A stretch of 64,000 nt of DNA from Flexilinea flocculi (GTDB taxonomy: Bacteria > Chloroflexota > Anaerolineae > Anaerolineales > Anaerolineaceae): NCBI RefSeq assembly GCF_001192795.1, contig NZ_DF968181.1, forward strand, positions 1 through 64,000. The letters are read 5' to 3'. The notes under the pieces were generated by a model. The model was not told where the DNA came from. It did not search any database and worked only from the letters and a program-made list of their open reading frames with translations. Each line of letters starts with the position of its first letter. The stretch's first letter is position 1. The position numbers were made by a program, and so were the translations under genes. Shown here piece after piece: positions 34,181-45,100 of this stretch.

Positions 34181-35605
34181 CTATCTCCCTTTCAATCCAA
34201 AAATCGTGCTGAAGGTTCGTAAAAGAATCGAAAAATCTAAAATCAGGTTCCGATGTTTAATATAGTAAAGGTCATATTCCAGTTTGATAGCGTTTTGTTC
34301 AGCTCCGGAGGCATATCCGTAATTGATCTGAGCCCAGCCTGTGATTCCCGGTCGAACGAGCAATCTGCCTCGATAAAACGGAATTTCTTTTTGAAGATCA
34401 ACAATAATGTCCGGCCGCTCAGCACGAGGACCTACAAGGCTAAGATCACCCCGCAATACATTAATAAACTGCGGCGTTTCATCCAGATGACTTTTTCGTA
34501 AAAATTTTCCGATGCGTGTTATTCGGTTGTCGTGAGCGGATGCCGGCCTTGCAATTCCATCTGCTTCGGCATTCTGAATCATAGTTCTAAATTTCAGGAT
34601 CCGAAAAGGTGTTCCGCGCAGACCCAGACGTTCCTGTGTGTAAAAGATCGGCCTGCCGGAATCGATCAGGATCAGTAAAGAGATTAATGGGAAAAGAACG
34701 ATGAAAAAAAGTGTCCCGAAAAATCCAAAAATGATATCCAGCAGCCTTTTTGCAAGTTCCTGCAGCGCGCTGGAATGTGCCTGATCGTAGAAACTGCGAA
34801 CCATCCAGTCGGTTCCAAGCAAATATACCGGCAATCGTTTCAGAATTTCTTCATATACAGTTGGCATGGTCGTGACAATCAGTCCTTTTTCTTCTGCCAT
34901 CGTTAGCGCTTCAAACAGATTAGGATTCATGCGGTTACTGATTGCCATGATCACCTGTGAGATCTGATATTTTTCGACTATTTCAAAAAAGGCGCTTGAA
35001 TCCCCTAAAACCGGATAGGATGAGATTATTTTACCGATTTTATTCGGGTCATCATCCAGAAATCCGATAACCTTAAAAGGAGTTGGTTTTGTGGTGTAGA
35101 TAATTTCCGCAATTCTGGACCCGGCTTTCCCTGCTCCGACAATCAAGGTGTTTAATAAATTTTCAGGCAAAGTAAAAATGCGGATATAAAGAAGTCTCCA
35201 CAGGATTGACAGGATAGGTGCAAAAATTAGAAAAACTGCGACACCGCGACGGGGAAGCGCTTTCGGGGGAGAAACGAAGAAAAGGATTAAATAAGAACCA
35301 AACGCGATTAAACTGGCAATAAAAATAAAACTAAGCGTGTAAGATATGGAGCCGGATCGGTTGGAATCGTATAACGGAGCCATAAAAAGGAGCCAAATAA
35401 ACGGTAGGATATAAAACCAGTTTTCTGGTCGTTCTGCAAAAAACTGTGGCGATAATCCGAGCCAATCATCACCATGAGCCCAGGTGACCAATGCGATCAA
35501 TAACGCAAGGATGGTCACAAAAAAATCTCCAAAGAACAGAATAATTTTGCGTTCTCGTAAATTGAAGCGTGATTGTATGGGGCTTCGAAAAGAATATTCA
35601 GCCAT
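34181..35605 (-). CDS. Exopolysaccharide polyprenyl glycosylphosphotransferase (WcaJ/WbaP type)
   Basis: 474 residues. Four to five N-terminal membrane helices, a central NAD-like domain (LIVGAGKAGSRIAEII) and a C-terminal bacterial sugar transferase domain: RLGLRGTPFRILKFRTM, LDETPQFINVLRGDLSLVGP and RPGITGWAQINYGYASG. It starts repeat-unit synthesis by moving a sugar phosphate to undecaprenyl phosphate. Its gene is nine bases upstream of the CapD-type gene, so the product of the dehydratase pathway may be the sugar it transfers. Confidence 0.94.
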   Translation of the reverse strand: MAEYSFRSPIQSRFNLRERKIILFFGDFFVTILALLIALVTWAHGDDWLGLSPQFFAERPENWFYILPFIWLLFMAPLYDSNRSGSISYTLSFIFIASLIAFGSYLILFFVSPPKALPRRGVAVFLIFAPILSILWRLLYIRIFTLPENLLNTLIVGAGKAGSRIAEIIYTTKPTPFKVIGFLDDDPNKIGKIISSYPVLGDSSAFFEIVEKYQISQVIMAISNRMNPNLFEALTMAEEKGLIVTTMPTVYEEILKRLPVYLLGTDWMVRSFYDQAHSSALQELAKRLLDIIFGFFGTLFFIVLFPLISLLILIDSGRPIFYTQERLGLRGTPFRILKFRTMIQNAEADGIARPASAHDNRITRIGKFLRKSHLDETPQFINVLRGDLSLVGPRAERPDIIVDLQKEIPFYRGRLLVRPGITGWAQINYGYASGAEQNAIKLEYDLYYIKHRNLILDFSILLRTFSTIFGLKGR

Positions 35606-35749
35606 CTTTTTTCTTATTAATCAGTTTCGTTTCTTTAAAATTTGAATAGATTGTATTGAAAAATGGAATTTTTTACAATTGGTGTCAATACAATTATTTT
35701 GAAGGTTTATTGTTTTGATTTTCAGTATCAAACAAAACCAGCCTTTTAT

Positions 35750-36751
35750 TCAGGATTTACGTTTCCTGCTGAGCGTCAGCAAACTCCAAAGAAATCCGCT
35801 TCCCCAACAGAAATGCATGACTGAAATCGCAACCGGCATCCCCCAAAACAGCGCGAGGTCGTTTTCATCTCCGGCAGCTCGAATCGCGATCAATGTCAAT
35901 CCCATGATATACGCAATTAATTCCAATGATATCACAGTTGCAAAAAATGAAAAAAATAGCTGCCCGATCAAGAGCATTGGAATACTGAAGACAAATAAAG
36001 GGGGAATCAATTGGCGCAAGCGTAAACTCCGCGGATCTTTTCGCAGCATCCGCATTTTCCAGTACCCGTATCGCCAATATTGTTTTGCCAGTGCTGTCAA
36101 CGATGATCGAGCAAAATAAGTGCAGCGTATTTTCGGATCAAACCAGATTTTTTTACCGTTCCTTCGAAGGCGGACATTCAAATCATAATCTTCATTGGTC
36201 AGCAGCGATTCATCAAATCCTCCCAGTTCCAGGAGTGTGGATTTTCGATAAGCTCCAAAAGGAACCGTATCAACATACGATGCTTCTTCGCTGTATCGAT
36301 ACTTTGCATCCCCAACACCGAACGGTGAGCTGGCCGCTTTTGCGATTGCGCGGGCAATTCCTTTCTTGCTGCCGGGCTGAATATCCCAGCGTCCGCCTAC
36401 ATTGGATCCTTTATCTGCCTGCAGGGCATCAATGCAAAGTTCAACATAATTTTCTGCGGGAATGCAATGAGCATCCAGGCGAATAATAAATTCGCCCGAT
36501 GCATGCTGAATCGCAAGGTTCAATCCTGACGGGATAATCCGTTTTGGATTCTCAACAATTTTAATTTGCAGGGCAGGATGCTCTTTTTGCCATTGAAGGA
36601 TTTTTTCCACAGAATGATCACTGGAATTGCCGTTTGCCAGGACGATTTCCATTTTTGATGCGGGGTATGTCTGTCCATAAACAGCATCCAGCAATAATTC
36701 AATGGTTTTCTCTTCGTTATAAAATGGAACGATAACCGAGACAGTCGGCAT
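35750..36751 (-). CDS. Glycosyltransferase family 2
   Basis: 333 residues from the ATG at 36751, four bases after the stop of the RidA gene; a TTG seven codons earlier would overlap it. GT-A motifs are clear: VSVIVPFYNEEKTIELLLDA, VLANGNSSDHSVEKI, IRLDAHCIP and LTNEDYDLNVRLRR. Three C-terminal hydrophobic segments tether it to the membrane (SIPMLLIGQLFFSFFATVIS and following). It probably extends the polyprenyl-linked oligosaccharide started by the adjacent enzyme; donor and acceptor are unknown. Confidence 0.92.
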   Translation of the reverse strand: MPTVSVIVPFYNEEKTIELLLDAVYGQTYPASKMEIVLANGNSSDHSVEKILQWQKEHPALQIKIVENPKRIIPSGLNLAIQHASGEFIIRLDAHCIPAENYVELCIDALQADKGSNVGGRWDIQPGSKKGIARAIAKAASSPFGVGDAKYRYSEEASYVDTVPFGAYRKSTLLELGGFDESLLTNEDYDLNVRLRRNGKKIWFDPKIRCTYFARSSLTALAKQYWRYGYWKMRMLRKDPRSLRLRQLIPPLFVFSIPMLLIGQLFFSFFATVISLELIAYIMGLTLIAIRAAGDENDLALFWGMPVAISVMHFCWGSGFLWSLLTLSRKRKS

Positions 36752-36755
36752 AGGT

Positions 36756-37142
36756 TTATGGAACCAGAGCAATCACTTCAATTTCGACGGCCATTCCTTT
36801 CGGAAGTTTTGCAACCTGGACAGCAGATCGAGCCGGACAATCGGAGGTGAAAAATTCAGCATAAATTTCGTTCATCGCTGCGAAATCATTCATGTCCCGC
36901 AAAAAAACAGTGGTTTTGACAACATTTTTTAATTCTGTACCTGCAGCTTCCAAAATGGCTGATATGTTCAAGAGCGATTGACGGGTCTGTCCTTTAATTT
37001 CGTCAGAAGCCGGTTCACCCGTTTCCGGAACAATGCCCAATTGTCCTGCCGTAAAAATGAGATTACCTGCGGCTACGCCTGCAGAATATGGACCCAGCGC
37101 TTTGGGAGCTTTATCTGTGATGATAATTCTCTTTTGCATCAT
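36756..37142 (-). CDS. ridA: RidA family reactive intermediate deaminase
   Basis: 128 residues from the ATG at 37142, eight bases after AAGGAG; the longer frame adds 19 residues without support. The family pattern is complete: KAPKALGPYSAGVAAGNLIF, TAGQLGIVPETGEPA, VVKTTVFLRDMNDFAAMNEI, and CPARSAVQVAKLPKGMAVEI with the substrate-binding Arg. It hydrolyses enamines and imines released by PLP enzymes. It is translationally coupled to the glycosyltransferase gene, probably by chance of operon assembly. Confidence 0.93.
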   Translation of the reverse strand: MMQKRIIITDKAPKALGPYSAGVAAGNLIFTAGQLGIVPETGEPASDEIKGQTRQSLLNISAILEAAGTELKNVVKTTVFLRDMNDFAAMNEIYAEFFTSDCPARSAVQVAKLPKGMAVEIEVIALVP

Positions 37143-37221
37143 TTCATTTTCTCCTTTTTTATCGTTTTCAAATATTCCGTTGTTCATCAGGATTTTCATC
37201 TTAATCCAGTAATGCGAGCTA

Positions 37222-37470
37222 TCAACTTGTTATTCGAATTAATCGGGGAAAACATCTCAATAACAAAGAATTTTCCCCATTTTTCGAATTGCTGATCATC
37301 ATCTGCAATTGCTGTTCATATCGAGAAATAAATTTTACTTCAAAAAACGATCCCTTTGAAGAATCAGCTGTTTGATATATATGAAGGATAGCTTGTTGTT
37401 GTGTTGTTTTTGCATTCCGCGCAAAATCAAAAAAACAATAAATAATTCTTCTCACATTTCGAATCGCTGC
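37222..37470. repeat. Two intergenic hairpin elements, one short and one with a decayed core
   Basis: A short form at about 37222-37296 runs from TTATTCGAATTAATCGGGG to CCCCATTTTTCGAATTGCTG. A second at about 37392-37470 contains TTGTTGTTGTGTTGTTTTTGC facing an imperfect GCAAAATCAAAAAAACAATA, and ends CACATTTCGAATCGCTG. They fill most of the 420-base gap between the divergent ridA and HAD genes. Confidence 0.65.
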
Positions 37471-37478
37471 TGGTCACT

Positions 37479-37507
37479 TTGCGGTTCACTGACAGAATGG
37501 TTATAAT
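37479..37507 (+). promoter_or_regulatory. Promoter of the HAD hydrolase gene
   Basis: TTGCGG (37479-37484), a 17-base spacer and TATAAT (37502-37507), 56 bases before the ATG at 37564, which has an AAGGAG site. Confidence 0.6.
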
Positions 37508-37563
37508 GAATTCTCGATTCATGAACAAAAGAATGCCGATTGAGGTACAAGGAGACATATTGA

Positions 37564-38349
37564 ATGATTAAAGCAATATTTTTTGACATCGACGGAACGC
37601 TGATCAGTTTGAAGACGCAACAGATTCCGGAATCTGCAAAAAAAGCTTTACTGTCATTGCATCAAAAAGGTATTCTGCTCTTTTTGGCATCCGGACGCCC
37701 GCCGAAAAATATCCGATATGTACAGGATATGATGGATTTTGAATTCGACGGATTCATTACAATGAACGGGCAATACTGTTATCACAGCGGCGGATTGGTC
37801 TATGAAAATTGGATTTCTCAGGAAGACCTTCGTCTTTTAACACCTTTTCTTGAAAAAGAACAAATTGCGTGTACTTTTATGGAGCTGGATTACAGTTACA
37901 ACAATTTTATCAATGATCGGATCATAAATTTGTATCAGACGATCGGTCAAACCCAAAAAATGGATCCGGTCGATGATGTCAGACGCATTGAGACACATAA
38001 AGTATATCAATTAAACATCTTTGTTCAGGAATCTGAAGAATTTCGGCTGAAAAATTTCCTCCCTGCATGCAAATTCCTGCGCTGGTTTCCAAATTATGTG
38101 GATGTGATTTCTGCAGATGGCGGTAAACCAGTCGGTATTGATAAAATGTTGGAGGCTTATCATATCCGTCTGGATGAGACGGCTGCATTTGGTGATGGCG
38201 GCAATGATATCGATATGCTCAAACATGTCGGGACAGGCATTGCTATGGGGAATGCGGATAACAAAGTGAAGGCCATTGCGGATTTCGTTACATTGGATGC
38301 CGATCAGGATGGGATTCTCTATGCGCTTCGCAAGCTTGACCTTTTATGA
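37564..38349 (+). CDS. Cof-type HAD-IIB family hydrolase
   Basis: 261 residues. The four HAD motifs are visible: FFDIDGTLIS with the nucleophile Asp, LASGRPPKNI, a Lys in GGKPVGIDKML, and GDGGNDIDMLKHVGTGIAMG. The cap between motifs I and III marks the Cof/IIB group, which dephosphorylates sugar phosphates and small cofactors. It is monocistronic and is followed by a long hairpin element. Confidence 0.93.
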   Translation: MIKAIFFDIDGTLISLKTQQIPESAKKALLSLHQKGILLFLASGRPPKNIRYVQDMMDFEFDGFITMNGQYCYHSGGLVYENWISQEDLRLLTPFLEKEQIACTFMELDYSYNNFINDRIINLYQTIGQTQKMDPVDDVRRIETHKVYQLNIFVQESEEFRLKNFLPACKFLRWFPNYVDVISADGGKPVGIDKMLEAYHIRLDETAAFGDGGNDIDMLKHVGTGIAMGNADNKVKAIADFVTLDADQDGILYALRKLDLL

Positions 38350-38381
38350 TAAAACGCATCCAATTCTTTTGAACGAACTCT

Positions 38382-38500
38382 CTGAATAGCAATTCGAAAT
38401 ATTAACTTGTTTTTCGAACCAATCGGGAAAACTTGTTGTTGTGTTGTTTCTGCATTTTGTGCAGAAACAACACAACAACAATAAATCCTTCCCATCTTTT
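38382..38500. repeat. Intergenic hairpin element with a 22-bp perfect stem
   Basis: The left end is AGCAATTCGAAATATT. The core at 38433-38481 pairs TTGTTGTTGTGTTGTTTCTGCA with its complement over 22 bp around a five-base loop. The inner arm TTTCTGCA/TGCAGAAA differs from TTTTTGCG in sister copies, with matching change on the other side. It lies between the convergent HAD and giant surface protein genes. Confidence 0.85.
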
Positions 38501-38526
38501 ACCCCGCTGCTTAATCTGATAAAGCT

Positions 38527-39137
38527 TTGTTCCATTGATGAAAAGACCGATATGAATCGTTTGTCTTGAATCTCGCACCGGTCTTATTCATTATCAGAAA
38601 ATCACCGAATATGATTGCCAAATTTACAGAAGCGGCTTTGCATAGACAATTCTTCTGTACTGGTATCCGCCTTCCAGAAGCTCCTGCTCGCAGGTAATCA
38701 GAACAAGCGAACCGGGGATTGTATTTTGAAAAACGGCGTCGACATCATCTGGTTGTACAAGTTGATTGGCATAAACACTGTATACAAGAAATTTATCCTT
38801 TGCCGTATTAACAAAGATGCGGTCATTTTCTTTCAAATTCAGCAAAAAAGCAAAAGGTCCTGCAGTTCCGAGATCGATATGATTATGTCCTGCGATAATT
38901 GAAGTACCTTCTCCAGGTAGAGCTGTTCCTTCGAGAAGACCGGCGCGGTTTCCCAGCCATTCCACTGAAAATTTGGTTTTATCATCTTGCGGTACAACGA
39001 CCAGTTCGGCAAAACTGTCGATGATTGGAATTTCAATGGTGAATCCGCTCAGATTGCGATAGGCAAGGGCGGCAGGTTGTGCCGGCAGCACGGTGCGCTT
39101 GCCTGCCGGAAATCCAGTTTCAGGCAACACTTCAGGT
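38527..39137. repeat. Duplicated sortase module and terminator (copy 1)
   Basis: This segment matches 50185-50795 at a constant offset of 11,658 bases. It covers the sortase domain, the LPxTG motif, the stop codon and about 95 bases downstream including the terminator. Similarity ends abruptly just upstream of the motif (CAGGCAACACTTCAGGT), where the ectodomains diverge completely. Confidence 0.9.
38541..38586 (-). terminator. Probable terminator of the giant DUF11-sortase gene
   Basis: AAGACCG (38543-38549) and CGGTCTT (38579-38585) form a stem; on the minus strand it ends in TCTTTTC. The same structure is conserved at 50199-50244 after the paralogous gene. Confidence 0.55.
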
Positions 39138-42100
39138 ATCGGTGGAATTGTTTTCCAATTTGCGTCAGCGGAAGCGACATCTGTTTCGCCAGAATCAATC
39201 GTATCACCATCCCCATTTCGATCAGAATCGATGGTGGCTCTATTTTCTACGCCAGTGATGCCGTCGTTAACCTTCACAAAGAAATTGATTTGCAAATCGT
39301 TTACAGCCACAATCGGATCAAACCCTCCCAGATCGGGTCCAAGTATTCCTTTCCAGATGATCTGCCCGCGCGGATTCGCAGGTGTCGGACCTTCGTAATA
39401 ACAAAGTTCGGTGGTGGTTATCGTTGAAGAATCCGTACATGCGACTCCGATATTTGTTGACCCGGGAGGGTATGAGGCGGGCAAACCATATCCACTGGAT
39501 ATACCAGCGGCGCTATAACTGGCGCCTACCGGGATCGGATCATGTATCTCAGCATTGATCGCAATGATATTCGTATTATTGATCCATTCCATCGTCCATT
39601 CCAATAATGGAAGACCTGTTGCATCAAAAGTTTTAACGCCATGAGGTGGGTCGAAAATATATGCGTTAAAAGTTATTGGAGTAGGCGTCCAATTGTCTCC
39701 TGGCATATTATTGCCGTCCGGGTCAGGATTCGTCCCATTCTCAGATGCATCACCAACCGTTTTTCCATCAGGATCAATCCCGCTTACCTGAGCAGTATTA
39801 AAATATGAGCTTGAAGCTGGGATCAGCCGCACTACAAGTGTAATAGTCGCATCTGCGTTGCCTGCAAGGATATCTTCACCAGTTAATAGGTTTTGATCTG
39901 AAATCCCATTAAAACCGTTGTTTACATGAAGTGTGGGGCTAGTTAATTCTTGAATACTCAGGATTTCTGCAGGAACAGGGAATGTCGATTCAAGATCATC
40001 AACAACATGCAACCCAGTGATCAATTTGGCATCATAATTACGAATCAGAAAACCAAATTCAACATCCCAGGTTCCAGCAGAACCAGTTACTGGTTTAATA
40101 GAAACCAGATTCTTAGCAAGGCCAATCATAGGAGCAGCATAGATAATCAGGTCAGAATTTGGAGTAAGAGCTGTACCGTCAGGAGGAGTGCCGCTGGCGC
40201 TTGAAGCGTTTGAATAAAAACCAGCGTCCAGATCTGCTTGAACTACGATATGGGTACCCCTGCAAACCAGAGATTCATTTGGTAGAAGTATGGCAGGTAT
40301 GTCGAGGTCGCAATCCAAACCGGTAATTTTCGGATCACTAATTTCTACGGCTGTCAGAGTTACATTTCCTGAGTTATGGGCAGTAATAGAAAAATGGAGA
40401 ATATCTCCAACTTGATTGTAAGTATATTCCTCAGCAGTTTTTTCTAAGGTCAACCCTGCATTTTGTACGATATTGATCTCCAACGTGTCGGTATATGGCG
40501 TCGATTCATTGGAGTCGACTGTGACGGTATTCGAAAGGGTTCCACCAGCATCAATTTCAGACTGGGTAACTGTGTGATTGCAATGATAAATCCAGTTTTC
40601 ATCGACTTGCAATTTACCATCTAAATTTGTATCTCCTGTCGGAAGGCTGATACTGCCTGTGCAATTAGGATCAACCACCGTAACCCCTGTCAAGGGCATT
40701 TCTCCCTGATTGGTCACAGTAAACGTGTAAGGCACAACATCACCGGCTGATGAAATCTCATTTGTGGTTGATGATTTTACGACGAGAATAGAGGGAATTT
40801 CACCGATAATGATTGTTTCATCGACTGGATCTGAGTTAATCGGATTTGAGCCAAAAAAGCCACTTGCAAAAGCTGAGTTCGTGACAATACCCGTTATAAG
40901 ATCAGCCTGGGTAATAGCATAGGTCGCTGAGCAGATCATCTCTTCATTCGGAGAAAGAGTGCCATCTTCTGGTGCGGAACAGGTTACACTGGCCTTATCA
41001 TCTGAGACGGAGAAAATGCCAGTCAGGTTGACGTTGCCGGTATTTTTGATGGTATATGTGTAGTTGATGATCTGACCCACTTGATAGTATTCCGATGGAT
41101 TGGCAGCTTTTGATAATTCCAGCCTGGCTGTTTGCGTGGCTGTGAGCGTAACACTACTGTAAGGAGCCGTGGCTTCGTCACTCGAAGCGCTAGCCGTATC
41201 AATCAAGTAGCCGTTATCCAGGTCAGTCTGGTTAATGGTGTGTGTACCATTGCAGACCATCGAAGCGAATGGTTCAAGGTCAGACCCGTTAACAGGATCA
41301 CAACTGAAATCATCCAGCATGGGCGAGTCATTGACGGTAACATTATGCAATGTGATATTACCGTTGTTTGTAGCAGTCAGTGTATAAGTAACAACCTGAC
41401 CGAGTGTATCGAAATTCGCAGGGCTGAGATCATCCGTCTTGGTCAAACTGAGCAGTCCATTCTGATTGGCATTGATCACATTCGTTGCATTCGATGCAGT
41501 GATCTCAGTGCTTGAGGCGCTCGCCATGTCATTAAAGAAGCCATTGTCCAAATCGTCCTGGTTGATCGTATGCTTGCCACTGCAGGTCAACTTCTCATCT
41601 GGAGCCAGGACAGATCCGTTGAGCGGATCGCAGGTAAAATCATCCAGTGTGGGCGAGTCACTGACGGTAACATTGTGCAATGTGATATTACCGTTGTTTG
41701 TAGCAGTCAGCGTATAAGTAACAACCTGACCGAGTGTATTAAAATTCGCAGGGTTGCGATCATCCGTCTTGGTCACCGACAATTCCGGAGATTGGATTGC
41801 ATTCACCGTAAAAACATCTGGCTCTGAAATAACCGGAACATCATTAAACTTGGCATGACCTTGAGCGGTATTTGTTACACTGCCGCTATCCAAATCAGCC
41901 TGGGTAATAGCATAGGTCGCTGTGCAGCTTGTCGTCTCTCCTACAGGCAGACTGGTAAGAGAACCACAATCAAACGGAGTATTGGTAGGGTTGCCGATAT
42001 GATCATCCGTAATATTGAAAGGGCTTGAAAGAGTCACGTTGCCAGTATTTGTGAGGGTATAGCTGTAGGTGATTTCATCATCCACCGCGGAATAAGTCAA

Positions 42101-45100
42101 GGGTTCTGCGGTCTTGGTCAACGATATAGATGGAGATTGGGTTGCATTCACCGTAAAATCATCTGAATTTGAATCAACAGCAACACCTTTAAAGTTGGCA
42201 TGACCTGTAGCGTTATTTGTTACAATGCCGCTATCCAAATCGCCCAGGGTAATTTTGTAGACAGCGGCACAGGTCATCTCTTCATCGAGAGAGAGTAAAC
42301 CATCTTCAGGTTGCGTACAGGCCACGGTAGTCTTGTCATCCGTGATGGAAAACGGACCTGATAAGGTGACATTACCGTTGTTCTTGATCGTATAGGTGTA
42401 TTGGATGGTCTGACCCACCGCGGAATAAATCGAGGGTTCTGCGGTCTTGGTCAGTAATAAAGATGGGGATTGGGAACCGCTGACCGTGACTTCATCTACA
42501 TTTGAGTCTACATTATCACCGTTGAAGCTGGCATGCCCTGTTGCAATGTTCTTTACATTTCCTGCATCCAAATCGGCCTGTGTAACAGTATAAGTTTGCG
42601 TACAACTTGTGGTGGCTTCAGGGTTCAAAGGACCGGTGCCGCAATTGAATTCACCGATATGGTCATCACGAATCGTGGGAGCAGTCAATGTTACATTGCC
42701 ATTGTTCGTCAAAGTGAAATTGTAGCTAATCGTATCACCGACCATGGTGTATCCGGACGTACTAGTCGTCTTCTCCAGGATCAATCCGGGCAAAAGGTTG
42801 ATACCAGCTCCACTTTGACCTGCATAAGTTCCTGTAAGAGTGGAGTTTTTATATGCCACGTTGGCTGTGTTGGCCAAAATCTGATTTCCAATAGGCAGCA
42901 CGTTAATCGTAACCTGATCAGTGCCTGTGCAACCATATTGAGCACGTGCTGTCACTTGAGCGACATAAACACCAGGAGCATCGTATACGTGTGTTATTGT
43001 GGTCGAGGCCTGGTATGGCGCTGAACTGCCATCACCAAAATCAACCGAATAATCGTAGGGAGTACGTCCACCGAGAGCATTCTCATCAATCGTAAAGGTA
43101 GCAGCCTGCCCAGTCATGATCATGGTTGGCGCGGAAGCAAAGGGACGCAAACTTCCATAATTGGCCTGCAGATTAAAGAGCAGACCGCTGTGGTCTCCTC
43201 CTGAATATACTTTATGTCCATTATGAATATTGTTTTCGAGCTCAACTGCGAGGATGTTGATACCAGACTGAATACTGTTTGCGCCTGAGTAAGTTCCGTA
43301 GGCGCCTGCTCCTGTGTGCTGACCCAGATAGATGCCATTGATATAAATGGATGAGGTATCATCACTGGAAATGTTCAAGGTGCCGTTCAGATTGCTGGCG
43401 TTGAGCGGAAGGCAGAAAGCCTGGCGGAAGAAGGAGTAATTGGGATCTACAATACCTTCAGTGTAATAAGATAATCCACTATTCGTATCACCAGCATAGG
43501 GAGCGGTAAGTGTCAAATGAAAATCATCAGTTATTGAAGCAACTTTGTAGTCATTATTATCAATGGATATGGAATCTCCCACAGTTAATTCGCTTGTGAA
43601 TAATGTGCCTGTTCCAGTTACAGAATCACTTCCCTGCGTGACAGCTATCGTGCCGGTCAGTTGATAATCAGTTTGAGCCGCAGTCCATTCTGCATTTAAG
43701 ACTGAAGAATTCATCCAGTAAAATGTTTCTACATCTGCAGCGGTGGGCTGTATCCAGGGAGAACTGGCAAAAGCGTCTGCGTCGCTTGCAGCAACAGCAC
43801 GCGGATTATCATTCCAGCCTATTGGACCGACACTGTTGGCATTTCCTGTCCCCTGGTATATTGTCTTATAACCAAGGCACCTGGAGGAATCGCACCATGG
43901 CAGCGTAGTGTAAGCGCTGGTTTTACTGACCACGGTGACGCTGCCAGAACCGGTTTCGGTACTAAGGCTTGGTGTCGTGCTGACATCTCCACCCGCACCT
44001 TCCGCTGCCGACACCTGAAATGAAACTGTCCCACTCGAACCTGGTGGCTGTGTACCCAGGTTCCAGGTGATAGTTCCGCCCGATTCTGAACCGGAAGCGG
44101 TGATACTTCCAGGAACAAGTGTTGTATGGGATGGGATAGCATCTGTGATGACCACCTCCGCAGCATCGGCTGTGCTGTTATTTTGCCAATGGATGGAATA
44201 GGTCAAAATACCACCAATAGAGGCATCGCCGGACACACTCTTCTCGATCACCACATAAGGCGCCACCACCACATCGCTATCTGTAGAGCTGTTATCCATC
44301 AGGTTGTAATCAGTTTCAGTGCCATGAATGTTCACCCGGTTTAGCACCGCCGCGCCTGATAACAGTGAATCATTTACTTGAATGGTAACAGTTCTTGTAC
44401 CTGTTTCATTAGCAGCCAAATTACCAATCGTCCAGGTCACAGTGGAACCGACGTTAACGCCACTATCACTGGAAGAAATATAAGAAGCGTTGGATGGGAT
44501 TGTGTCCGTTAATACGACACCTGTGGCATCCGCTGTCAAAGAGGCATTCGTGTATGAGATGGTATATGTGATCGTATCTCCAGATAAAACGGACGTTTGA
44601 CCATCTGTCTTGGTCACTCTCAAATCTGGCGCATCCGTTGATTGGACAATATTAATATCTGCAACTTCATTATTGGTCAGATTTGGCTCTGTAGATGTTG
44701 TGGAGATGTGAGCGTAATTACTAATCCGTGTGCCATCACTTAACCCGGCAGCGACTGAGCAAGTCACAGTACAACTGTAAGACGCATTGGCAGCAATATC
44801 TGCCAATGCCCATGTATAAATTGAGCCTTCAATTGCAGGTGTTCCACAAGTGCTGCTTACAAAGTTAAGATTTGCTGGAATCGTGTCCTTCAGCTCCACA
44901 CCTGCGGCTGTGATGGTACCCGTGTTCACAACCGTTAGTGTATAAGTGACAGGAGTAAGAGGAGAATCTACGGATTTAACAGTCAAAACTCCATCGGTCT
45001 TTGTGATACCCAGGTCTGCAACTGCGATTACTGTCAACACATCAGAAGACGCCCCGCCAGGATCAGAGTTGACCGCAGTCACTTCACTGCTGGTATTGGT

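Noticed and set aside
35715-36486. Plus-strand open frames opposite the glycosyltransferase gene
   Set aside because: The minus-strand frame has clear GT2 motifs; the opposing frames have none.
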